Below, piece after piece: positions 1-6,600 of a stretch of DNA of 7,083 nt. The notes under the pieces were generated by a model that ran no database searches, was not told the origin of the DNA, and was given only the letters and a program-made list of their open reading frames with translations. The stretch lies in NCBI GenBank assembly GCA_020425835.1, contig JAGQRC010000181.1, positions 1 to 7,083 on the forward strand, read 5' to 3'. The first letter of the stretch is position 1. Each line of letters starts with the position of its first letter. This stretch comes from Planctomycetota bacterium (GTDB lineage: Bacteria > Planctomycetota > UBA8108 > UBA1146 > JAJFFE01). The position numbers and the translations under genes are program-made.

Positions 1-137
1 GCTACGCGTCCTGTCCGTGATGCGAACCCGGACCAGTGCACTGACACCGGGGAGGGGATGCGAAGCGATGGTGGGATGCGAACGGTGAGCGAACCGCAGG
101 ATGCCCTGGGATCCGAGATGCGGGAGGGTGAGTGAGA
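1..137. other. Left edge, no confident gene
   Basis: One plus-strand frame is open from base 1 to a TGA at 133-135 and could be the last 44 codons of a gene entering from the left. Its third positions are less GC-rich than those of the clear genes here, and I recognise no motif. The octamer GATGCGAA occurs three times (19-26, 57-64, 75-82). A GGGGAGGGG run precedes an ATG at 58, but the reading frame from it has only 25 codons. No minus-strand ATG lies in this stretch. It is best treated as intergenic unless the sequence to the left shows a gene ending at 135. Confidence 0.25.
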
Positions 138-163
138 CCGATCGCCAAGGGTCTCGCGATCGG
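138..163. repeat. 8-bp inverted repeat, possible terminator hairpin
   Basis: CCGATCGC at 138-145 and GCGATCGG at 156-163 are perfect reverse complements around a 10-nt loop. An overlapping alternative pairs GAGACC (134-139) with GGTCTC (150-155), so the two stems compete for the same bases. There is no T-tract on either side. It sits beyond the sodN 3' end on the minus strand, and just past the possible open-frame stop at 135 on the plus strand, so it could end transcription from either direction. That role is inferred from position and symmetry only. Confidence 0.4.
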
Positions 164-172
164 CTGCGTGTC

Positions 173-217
173 GGACCGCGGGTCTCCCCCCTTTCGGGGC
201 CGCTCGACCCGCGATCC
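173..217 (-). terminator. Hairpin downstream of sodN, putative terminator
   Basis: The arms CGCGGGTC (177-184) and GACCCGCG (206-213) are a perfect 8-bp inverted repeat. The stem extends across one mismatch by GGA (173-175) with TCC (215-217). Inside, read on the minus strand, lies CCCC-GAAA-GGGG (188-199), a 4-bp stem capped by a GNRA-type tetraloop. The structure begins about 16 nt after the sodN stop. No U-tract follows, so it is not a textbook intrinsic terminator. A GC-only terminator, a 3'-end stabiliser or a Rho-assisted end are all possible. Confidence 0.5.
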
Positions 218-232
218 CGACGGCGTCCTTCG

Positions 233-739
233 CTACTTGTCGTGGTGCTCCTTCAAGTGCTTCTGGTCCTCTTCGCTGAAGTAGGCGGCGACGAAACGGT
301 CGAGGCTCGCACGCAACGCAGTGGCGTGGGACGGATCGACGTTCTGCTTGCACTTCATGGCGCCGATCAGCATCTCGTGGAGCGAGGTGAGTTGGGTGAG
401 GTATTTCGCGTACTCCGGGGAGTCGGCTTCCTTCGGCTTGACGCGCTGGGTCATGAAGTACTGCGTGACGATGTGCTGGATCTTGTCGGCGTGCTCGTCC
501 TTGTTCTCGACCCAACGCACGAGCTGATTCACGGACAGCGCATCGGTCTTCCCGGTGAGCGCCTGAATCTGGCTCATCGACTTCTCGACCGTGGCGATGT
601 GCTCCTCGAGGAGGACGATCCGGGTCTTGTCGCCGTAGATCCCGCAGGGGATCTCACAGTGCGAATAGGCCACTCTCTGGGCCACGAGTCCGACACCGAC
701 GACGAGAGCAGTGGTGGCGAGAGCGAGCTTGATCTTCAT
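233..739 (-). CDS. sodN: Exported nickel superoxide dismutase (Sod_Ni family)
   Basis: NiSOD converts superoxide to hydrogen peroxide and oxygen at a nickel held by an N-terminal hook. The 168-residue precursor has a Sec signal (residues 1-26: K2/K4, then a hydrophobic core) with an A-Y-S cleavage site. The next residues are HCEIPCGIY, matching the family hook HCxxPCGxY. In characterised NiSODs, His1, Cys2 and Cys6 bind nickel and Tyr9 gates the site. A family-type NQ-x-x-RW...K-x-EHA segment (about residues 71-84) and a helical AMKCKQ segment (127-132) follow. The predicted mature chain is 142 residues, longer than the roughly 117 of Streptomyces NiSOD. Glu3 replaces the commoner Asp, and there is one extra cysteine, Cys130. 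I chose the ATG at 739 over the GTG at 766 because GAGGA lies 5 nt upstream and the product then starts with a clean signal peptide. No sodX-like maturation protease is visible. Confidence 0.93.
   Translation of the reverse strand: MKIKLALATTALVVGVGLVAQRVAYSHCEIPCGIYGDKTRIVLLEEHIATVEKSMSQIQALTGKTDALSVNQLVRWVENKDEHADKIQHIVTQYFMTQRVKPKEADSPEYAKYLTQLTSLHEMLIGAMKCKQNVDPSHATALRASLDRFVAAYFSEEDQKHLKEHHDK
635..661 (-). other. Nickel hook HCEIPCGIY at the mature N-terminus
   Basis: These nine codons directly follow the predicted signal-peptide cleavage site (signal peptide 662-739). In characterised NiSODs the free amine of His1 is a nickel ligand, so the chain must be cut exactly before this histidine. 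Signal peptidase I would do this here, since Ala24 and Ser26 fit the -3/-1 rule. The hook residues are visible in the sequence. The cleavage is predicted, not shown. Confidence 0.85.
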
Positions 740-744
740 CGCAG

Positions 745-749
745 TCCTC
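745..749 (-). promoter_or_regulatory. Ribosome binding site of sodN
   Basis: GAGGA on the minus strand lies 5 nt before the ATG at 739. This decides the start in favour of 739 over the upstream in-frame GTG at 766, whose extension would put nine charged or polar residues ahead of the signal peptide. Confidence 0.7.
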
Positions 750-761
750 ACTTCGTTGGGG

Positions 762-795
762 GTCACGGGAATGACTCAGGGGTCATGGAGATGAC
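762..795. promoter_or_regulatory. Cluster of alternating GTCA/TGAC half-sites upstream of sodN
   Basis: GTCA (762-765), ATGAC (771-775), GTCAT (782-786) and ATGAC (791-795) alternate in orientation. Their centres are about 10 bp apart, so they would face the same side of the helix. Two perfect inverted repeats result: ATGAC-N6-GTCAT and GTCAT-N4-ATGAC. The cluster lies about 23-56 bp upstream of the sodN start codon, where an operator would be expected. The regulator is unknown; in Streptomyces the nickel-responsive Fur-family protein Nur controls sodN, but I cannot assign this site to it. Confidence 0.3.
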
Positions 796-853
796 GCCGT
801 CCGGAGGTCGATCCAGATTGGACTCGAAATCCGCTTCGGATCGGTGACGATGC

Positions 854-864
854 GGCATGATGCC
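854..864. promoter_or_regulatory. Hyphenated palindrome GGCAT-G-ATGCC
   Basis: This perfect 5+1+5 palindrome lies in the 168-bp divergent region, 44 bp before the transglutaminase-like start and about 115 bp before the sodN start. It could be an operator for the plus-strand gene. A short palindrome may occur by chance, and no promoter hexamers are convincing in this spacer. Confidence 0.2.
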
Positions 865-893
865 ATGCTCGGATCCCGATCGCCACCGCACCC

Positions 894-901
894 AGAGGAG
901 G
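894..901 (+). promoter_or_regulatory. Strong ribosome binding site of the transglutaminase-like gene
   Basis: AGAGGAGG ends 6 nt before the ATG at 908. This fixes the start there and rejects the in-frame ATG at 857, which has no such site and would add 17 residues before the signal peptide. Confidence 0.85.
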
Positions 902-907
902 TTCACG

Positions 908-2176
908 ATGTCCGCACGGAAGCGACACTGGCCGATCGTTCCGATCGTTCTGGCGATGATCGGGCTCGCGACGACCCTGAGCCGTGGCGCCGACTCGAGG
1001 CCGATACCGGAACGATTCCTCTCCGCCCTTCCGACCGATTGGGGGAAAGCCGCGACGATCGAGGTGCCCGAGGGTCAGTTGGCCGGGATCGGGCAGAAGC
1101 TCGGCGGCGAGTTGACCCGCGTCACCAACACGACGATCCAAGCCAACGGAACCGCCTTCAAGCTGAACACGGTTCACTGCAAGACCGCCCAGGACGCGGA
1201 TCGGGTGGAGGCCGCGCTCCGACGGCTCAAGCAGGACACCCGAATGCTCGCGCGGTTCGACACGGTGCTGGTCGAGCTGGTCGCGGGCGACAACGCCGCG
1301 CTCCGGCTCGCCCTCGACGCGCGCTACCGACTGGGGATCCAACCCCCTTCGGTTCGCTACGAGGTCTCGTTCGAGGCGCTTCCGCTCGCGAAGAGCGATG
1401 ACATGAGCTGGAATGCTCTGTTCAACGCCTTCCTGGCCCACGAGCGCGGCGAGGACCCGGAGCAGCTCCGCGCGTTGCTCGCGAAGTTCGAGTTCTCGGA
1501 CCGACTCGTCCTCCGCGCCTTCGGTCAGGGAACGACGAAGACCCGTTGGACCGTCGATCCCCGTCCGAAGAAGGAGTCGCGGCGGCCCGACGGGACGATG
1601 GAGTACGGCCTCGGCGACCGCCACGACACCGCCGGCGCGAGAACGGTGACCGTCGCGGGCAAGATCGTCAGTCAGACGGGATCGGCGACTCCAGCGGGTC
1701 GGATCGATGAGAAGGAGCTGCTCTCCGCGACATCGCACTGGCCCTCCGACGACCCGGAGATCGTCGAGCTCGCCCGGGCGATCGTCGGCGATGCGTCGGG
1801 TCGGCAGGAGAGGGTCGATCGGCTCCTCGGATGGTTCACGGCAGGTGGGCTCCGCTTCGGCGGTCCGGTCGTCGGTTCGCGTTACGGAGTGAAGCAGGTG
1901 CTCCAGCAGAAGCAGGGTCACTGCTGGGACTTCGCGGACCTCTGCATCGCGCTGTGCCGCGCCAGTGGCGTCCCCGCCCGCGAGGTCCTCGGCTGGCTGC
2001 ACGGTGTCTCGGGGCACGTCTGGGTCGAGGTCCTGGTCGATGAACAGGGTTGGCGCGCCATCGATCCGACATCCGGACTGGCGTGCGGGAGCGACTACGT
2101 GCCGATCATGGTGAGCCACGATGGAGACGTGCCGTTCGCCTATGCGTCATCGGTGCAGGTGAAGCGCGTCGACTGA
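908..2176 (+). CDS. Exported transglutaminase-like protein
   Basis: This 422-residue protein belongs to the transglutaminase-like (papain-fold) superfamily, whose members act as cysteine proteases, amidases or cross-linking enzymes. The C-terminal domain (about residues 275-400) shows the triad in order: Cys339 in GHCWDFADL, His370 in SGHVWVEV and Asp386 in AIDPTSG. It is preceded by a family-type helix, DPEIVELARAI. The N-terminus is basic (RKRH) followed by a hydrophobic stretch (about 9-24) and a possible cleavage after Ala28, so it probably acts outside the cytoplasmic membrane; a retained anchor is possible. Residues about 30-270 match nothing I recognise. It is divergent from sodN (168 bp between starts) and convergent with the next gene (25 bp between stops), so it is not in an operon. 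The catalytic fold is clear, but the substrate and exact reaction are unknown. Confidence 0.88.
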   Translation: MSARKRHWPIVPIVLAMIGLATTLSRGADSRPIPERFLSALPTDWGKAATIEVPEGQLAGIGQKLGGELTRVTNTTIQANGTAFKLNTVHCKTAQDADRVEAALRRLKQDTRMLARFDTVLVELVAGDNAALRLALDARYRLGIQPPSVRYEVSFEALPLAKSDDMSWNALFNAFLAHERGEDPEQLRALLAKFEFSDRLVLRAFGQGTTKTRWTVDPRPKKESRRPDGTMEYGLGDRHDTAGARTVTVAGKIVSQTGSATPAGRIDEKELLSATSHWPSDDPEIVELARAIVGDASGRQERVDRLLGWFTAGGLRFGGPVVGSRYGVKQVLQQKQGHCWDFADLCIALCRASGVPAREVLGWLHGVSGHVWVEVLVDEQGWRAIDPTSGLACGSDYVPIMVSHDGDVPFAYASSVQVKRVD

Positions 2177-2188
2177 GAGGGCGACCTC
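2177..2188 (+). terminator. Small hairpin between convergent genes, weak
   Basis: GAGG-GCGA-CCTC starts right after the stop at 2174-2176. It has only four base pairs with a GNRA-type loop and no T-tract. It lies in the 25-bp gap between convergent stops, where a terminator is expected, but the stem is too short to be confident. Confidence 0.2.
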
Positions 2189-2201
2189 CGCCGCCATCGC
2201 T

Positions 2202-3482
2202 TCACGGGCAGGGGTAGCTGTCACACCCCAGCATCGTCGCGCCCACCGCACAACTCGGGAACGGCGCGGGCGGCGGCGGTCCACCGAGGAAGCCGAAGTT
2301 CAGGGAGTACAACGGATCGGCGATGTTCAGGGCGCCATCGCCATCCGCATCGCACGCATCGAGGCAGAACACGGCGAGTCCGGAGAACAGGTGCTGGAGC
2401 GACTCGATCGCATCGCCGATCGCGATCCCACCGTTGCGGTCGCAGTCGCCACGGAGGTACGCGACGCCGGAGCCGTGAACGATGCGAACGAAGCCGTGCC
2501 GGAACACGGGACCGTTCGACGTGCTGCCGGCATCCACCTGGTTCACGACGAACGGGACTCCGATGCCGTCCGCCCAACGCAATTCGAAGTAGTCGCCGAA
2601 GAGGTCGTCGAGCGTAGTCTCGAACTGGACCGTGATGAGATCGCTCACACGTTGGAGGGCGATCGACTCGACGCCCAGCATGTCGTACACGACCGACCCG
2701 GCGAGGCCCTCGGGAAACTCGGTGATCGCGAAGTAGTCCGGCCCCCCGGTCAACTTCGCGACCGGCCCCGCGGGTGAGAACGACAGCGCCACGAGGCGGC
2801 CGGTGTCGTAGGCGAGCGAGAACGATGCCCCGGATGTCCCGATGAACGGAGCGTCGTACTGTCGTGCCCCGATCGACGCTGCGAATGTCGTCGAGCCGGT
2901 CCCGGCGTAGACCCGCTGCTCGCGCGGCGCGATGAACTCGTACGGAGCGTCCACGATCGCGATCTCCCCCGCATGGGTCGCCGGCACGATCGACGCGCCG
3001 CCGTACACGTAGACCACGGCGGTCGGGGGGGTGCCGAGGGTGGTACAGAACGTCAGCGGTGTGGAGGTGCCTGCCGGGCCGACCGCCGCGTAGTCGACGA
3101 CGTAGAACTCGTGACAGCGACTCGCGGGGAGGACGTGGAGGCCGAGGAAGCTGATGACCACTCCCGAGGTCCAACCATCGGCGTAGAGCTCGAGATGCTC
3201 GAAGTCGGGCGGATCGCCGCCATTCACCGTCGCGGTCGTCGCACCCTGGTGAACCTCGACCACCTGCGCGACGGTGGGGTCGTTGCAGACTCCGAAGGAC
3301 CAGCCGAACGAGTCGTAGGGCGTAGCCCCCAGGACTCGGATCTCACCCGATGCTCCGGGGCGGGACTCGTCTCGCGTCGCCCACAGGGTGTTCGTGATGT
3401 CCGGCTGCGCGCCGAGCCCCATCGCGATGCCCATCGTCAGGAGCGCCCCGGTGATCGCGGACGCGATCCGAACCGGTGCCAT
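2202..3482 (-). CDS. Secreted two-module protein with dockerin-like C-terminus
   Basis: The function of this 426-residue protein is unknown. A signal peptide covers about residues 1-25 (Arg5, hydrophobic core, cleavage near Ala25). Residues about 33-300 look like two copies of one beta-rich module. Copy 1 has WSFGVCNDP (61-69), GGDPPDF (88-94) and GWTSGVVISFLG (103-114). Copy 2 has FSLAYD (221-226), GGPDYF (246-251) and GLAGSVVYDMLG (259-270). The patterns weakly recall cohesin-type beta-sandwiches. Residues 344-401 form two EF-hand-like dockerin repeats, starting RGDCDRNGG and CDADGDGALNIAD, probably calcium-binding. The chain ends in a Cys/Pro-rich tail, C420-x4-C425-P. The start at 3482 is chosen because AGAGAGG lies 8 nt upstream and a signal peptide follows; the frame is open further upstream, but only through an Arg/Lys-rich leader. 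It is divergent from the ELWxxDGT gene. Confidence 0.8.
   Translation of the reverse strand: MAPVRIASAITGALLTMGIAMGLGAQPDITNTLWATRDESRPGASGEIRVLGATPYDSFGWSFGVCNDPTVAQVVEVHQGATTATVNGGDPPDFEHLELYADGWTSGVVISFLGLHVLPASRCHEFYVVDYAAVGPAGTSTPLTFCTTLGTPPTAVVYVYGGASIVPATHAGEIAIVDAPYEFIAPREQRVYAGTGSTTFAASIGARQYDAPFIGTSGASFSLAYDTGRLVALSFSPAGPVAKLTGGPDYFAITEFPEGLAGSVVYDMLGVESIALQRVSDLITVQFETTLDDLFGDYFELRWADGIGVPFVVNQVDAGSTSNGPVFRHGFVRIVHGSGVAYLRGDCDRNGGIAIGDAIESLQHLFSGLAVFCLDACDADGDGALNIADPLYSLNFGFLGGPPPPAPFPSCAVGATMLGCDSYPCP
2280..2453 (-). other. Dockerin-like EF-hand pair in the 2202-3482 protein
   Basis: Repeat 1 has acidic ligand positions D346, D348 and N350, with D357 at the end of the loop. Repeat 2 has D378, D380 and D382, with D389 at the end. 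Each loop is followed by a helix (AIESLQHLF; PLYSLNFGF). This fits type I dockerin-like modules, although repeat 1 has Gly where the central ligand is usual. Such modules bind calcium and may mediate attachment; the partner is unknown. Confidence 0.7.
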
Positions 3483-3490
3483 ACTGCCCG

Positions 3491-3519
3491 CCTCTCTCTT
3501 CCTCTTTGTCCTCTTTCTT
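3491..3519 (-). promoter_or_regulatory. Purine-rich mRNA leader with ribosome binding site
   Basis: On the minus strand 28 of 29 bases are purines, with a single break at 3508. The end nearest the start codon (3491-3497) reads AGAGAGG, 8 nt from the ATG at 3482. Further SD-like GAGGA and AGAGGA motifs lie upstream in the same run. The stretch could be an extended ribosome-loading leader. Confidence 0.55.
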
Positions 3520-3659
3520 GCTCGGTCTGCATCTTTCCCCGCCGGTGCCGTCATCCTATCCGCTCCGCGACCTCGAGCCAGCGCGCGTCGATGCGGTCGA
3601 GATCCGGGGTTTGGCGACTCCGTCCTTGCCAGGCCGGTCCGCACGCGGAGACTGGGAGC

Positions 3660-3665
3660 GGAGGG
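3660..3665 (+). promoter_or_regulatory. Ribosome binding site of the ELWxxDGT gene
   Basis: GGAGGG lies 5 nt before the ATG at 3671, and the product then starts with a signal peptide. The upstream in-frame ATG at 3476 would add 65 residues and overlap the divergent gene's start, so it is rejected. Confidence 0.8.
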
Positions 3666-3670
3666 ACGTC

Positions 3671-6600
3671 ATGATCCGCCACACCCGCGTCGTGCCGGTC
3701 GCGCTCGGCCTGCTCGCTCTCGCCGGTTCCCTGCTCCCTGGTCAGCAGCCTCGGCTTCTGTTGGACGTCGATGCACGGGGCGACTCATCTGCCATCACGG
3801 CTTCGCTCGTGATCGGCGACACGATCTACGTCGCCCTCGACGATGGACTCCGCGGCAACGAGCTGTGGCGTGTCGACGCGACGAGCGCGACGGCGTCCTT
3901 GGTCGTCGACATCGCCAGCGGCCCCGCAGGGTCGAGTCCTTCCGACTTCGCCGAACTCGGAGGCGTGCTGCTGTTCGCCGCGGACGATGGACTCTCCGGT
4001 CGCGAGCTCTGGCGCAGCGATGGCACGGAGATCGGAACGTGGCGCGTCACCGATTCCCCCGTCGGTCCGGGGGGACTCGACCCGCGGGAGTTGACGTCGA
4101 ACGGCGGACTCGTGGTTTTCCGAGGGCGAGCCTCCGACGGAGGCGCCGAGCTCTACCGCAGCGACGGGAGCGAGGCTGGCACGCTTCGCATCGCCGATCT
4201 TCGCCCGGGCCCGAACGGGAGCCACCCCGCGCTGCTCACCTCGCTGAACGACGTCATCTACTTCACCGCAGATGACGGAGTGCACGGACGTGAGCTGTGG
4301 CGATCCGAAGGCAGCGCGGCGACGACGGTGATGGTCGCCGATCTTCGCCCGGGCCCGCTCGGGTCCGGTCCGGATCCGATCTTCTTCGATGCCCCGCCGA
4401 TCGACGGTCCGATCGAGCTGACGATCGTCGCCGATCAGCTCTACTTCCTCGCCAACGATGCGACGACGGGACTCGAGCTCTTCCGGAGCGACGGAACGAG
4501 CAGCGGCACCGAACTCGTCGTCGATCTCACGCCCGGTGTCGATGCCTCCGTGATCGACTCGCTCACACGCCTCTACTTCGTGCGTGATACACCCGGCGCA
4601 ACAGGTCGAGAAGTGTGGCGCACCGACGGGACGGAGGCGGGCACCGAGCTCGTGGTCGACCTCCGAGCGGGCGCGCTCGGCTCCGACCCTCGCGAGTTGG
4701 TGGCGATCGGCGACTCGCTCTACTTCGTCGCGGATGATGGCATCGACGGATCGGAGTTGTGGATCGCGGCTGGGACCGCTGGGGGCGCGACGCGGCTCAC
4801 CGATGCGCAGCCCGGGCCGGCACCGACCGCCGGCGACGCCCCGAGTGCGATCGTCCCGTTCCTCGGCGGCGTCGCGTTGAGCGTGGCCGACGACGGTACG
4901 CTCGGGCGGGAGCTCTGGATCTCCGACGGCACGATGCTCGGAACCGGGCCGATCTTCGATGCGTCGGTCGGCGCGACGAGCGGCGGGGGCTATCCGGTCA
5001 TCGCCACCGCGACGCGACTCCTGTTTCGGGCGACCGACGGACTCTCCGGTCTCGAGCCGTGGATCACCGACGGCAGCGCGCTCGGGACGGTCTTCCTCGG
5101 CGACCTCGATCCGCGAACGTCCGGCTCGGGCGCGTACGAGCTGACCGTGGCAGCCGGACGACTCTACTTCGGGGCACGAAGCAGTGAGGGCGACACCGAA
5201 CTCTGGCGCTCGGACGGGATCGTCACCGAGAAGCTCGATCTCTATCCCGGCAGCGCCTCGTCGAGCCCCGACGAGCTCGCGGCGATCGGGGGCTCGGTCT
5301 ACTTCAGCGCCCGCGATTCTGTCGCGGGTTGGGAGCCGTGGCGCGCCGACGAGCTGACGGCCGAGTTGGTCGCGGATGTCTACGGCGGGGGCGTGAGCTC
5401 CGATCCCCTTTTGTTCACCGACCTCAATGGCGACGTTCTCTTCGTCGCCGAGAGCCCGGGCTTCGGGGCGGAGCCGTGGCTCCACGTTCCGACGACGGGC
5501 GACACGTTCCTCCTCTCCGACATCCGACCGGGGAACCCCGATTCGCTCATCGGCCGAGTCACTGTCCACAGTGGCGTCGCCTACTTCTCGGCCGACGACG
5601 GCGTCAGCGGGCGGGAGCTCTGGCGAAGCGATGGAACACCGAGTGGCACCTATCGGCTGCTCGACATCCTACCGGGGCCGACCGGCTCGAATCCGGGAGA
5701 CCTCGAGTCGACCCCGATCGGGCTCTTCTTCCGTGCGAACGATGGCGTCCACGGCAGTGAGTTGTGGGTGACCGACGGCACCGAGTCGGGCACGACGCTC
5801 GTCGCAGACATCTGGGCCGGCTCGTTGAGCTCGAGCCCGACCGAGCTGACCTTCGTCAACAGCGCCCTCTTCTTCCGAGCCACCGACGGCATCCTGGATC
5901 TCGACGAGTTGTGGAAGAGCGACGGCACTGCAGCCGGCACGGTTCAGGTCGCCGACATCAACCCGGGAGGCGCGGCCTCGAGCCCGAGCCGACTCGTCGA
6001 CTTCGATGGGTGGTTGTACTTCGCTGCCACTTCGCCGCTCGGTCTCGACATCTGGCGCTCGGATGGCACCGCATCCGGCACCGAGCTCGCAATCGATCTC
6101 CCCGCCGGCTTCGGCAGCCTCTCGACGCCCCTCGTGCCGATCGACGACTTCATCGCCTTCCGCAACGGCTCGATCTCGCAGGGCGGCACCCTCTACATCA
6201 GCGACGGCTCGAGCGAGGGCACACGCGCGGTGCCGGGCGTCCACGTCTGGGAGCTGGAGGTCGACGGCGACCGGCTCTACTTCTCCGCCGACGACGGGAT
6301 CACCGGTCGGGAACCCTGGGTCCTCGACGAGCCCCCGCTCGGGATCACCGCGCTCGGTTGCGAAGTCGTCGATCCGATGAGCTGCGAGGTGGAGCTGACC
6401 TGGACCAATCGAGAGGTCTACGACGCGATCGATATCGCGATCGGTGGAGTGGTCGCGGCGACGTTGCCCGGCACCGCGACGCTCGTCACGCTCGACGTCG
6501 ATCCCGGTCAGGAGATCTGCCTGATCCCGGTGGTCGGTGTGGCGAGCACGGAGCGACGCGCCTTCGCGAGTTGCTGCACACCGGACTGCGGCGTTCCGTT

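Larger units (their letters stand above)
3483..3670. promoter_or_regulatory. Divergent control region between the two dockerin-like genes
   Basis: These 188 bp separate the start codons at 3482 (-) and 3671 (+), so both promoters must lie here or overlap the genes. I see no convincing -35/-10 pair on either strand; the closest -10-like hexamer is TAGGAT on the minus strand near 3555, without a good -35. The region holds both ribosome binding sites and a long pyrimidine run. Confidence 0.5.

Noticed and set aside
101..847. Plus-strand open frame of 248 codons opposite sodN
   Set aside because: It lies antisense to the clearly recognised NiSOD, has no ribosome binding site at its start, and its composition matches a GC-rich antisense shadow.
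776..2119. Minus-strand open frame of 447 codons opposite the transglutaminase-like gene
   Set aside because: The plus strand carries a complete catalytic triad, signal peptide and strong ribosome binding site. The antisense product is Arg/Asp/Glu-rich and without any domain.
3483..3644. N-terminal extension of the dockerin-like protein to a start at 3644
   Set aside because: It would add 54 Arg/Lys-rich residues translated from the purine leader, bury the signal peptide, and use up most of the divergent spacer. The start at 3482 has an SD and a signal peptide.
3476..3670. N-terminal extension of the ELWxxDGT protein to an ATG at 3476
   Set aside because: It would overlap the start of the divergent gene and add 65 residues before the signal peptide. 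GGAGGG sits 5 nt before the ATG at 3671.
3785..5569. Minus-strand open frame of 594 codons within the ELWxxDGT gene
   Set aside because: It is antisense to an unmistakable repeat protein. Its own apparent periodicity only mirrors the sense repeats.
3830..6331. Frameshift or assembly problem in the repeat array because units 10-12 lose the motif
   Set aside because: The frame stays open throughout, and the GT...D-x-PG...YF spacing continues through the weak units, so this is divergence and not a broken gene.
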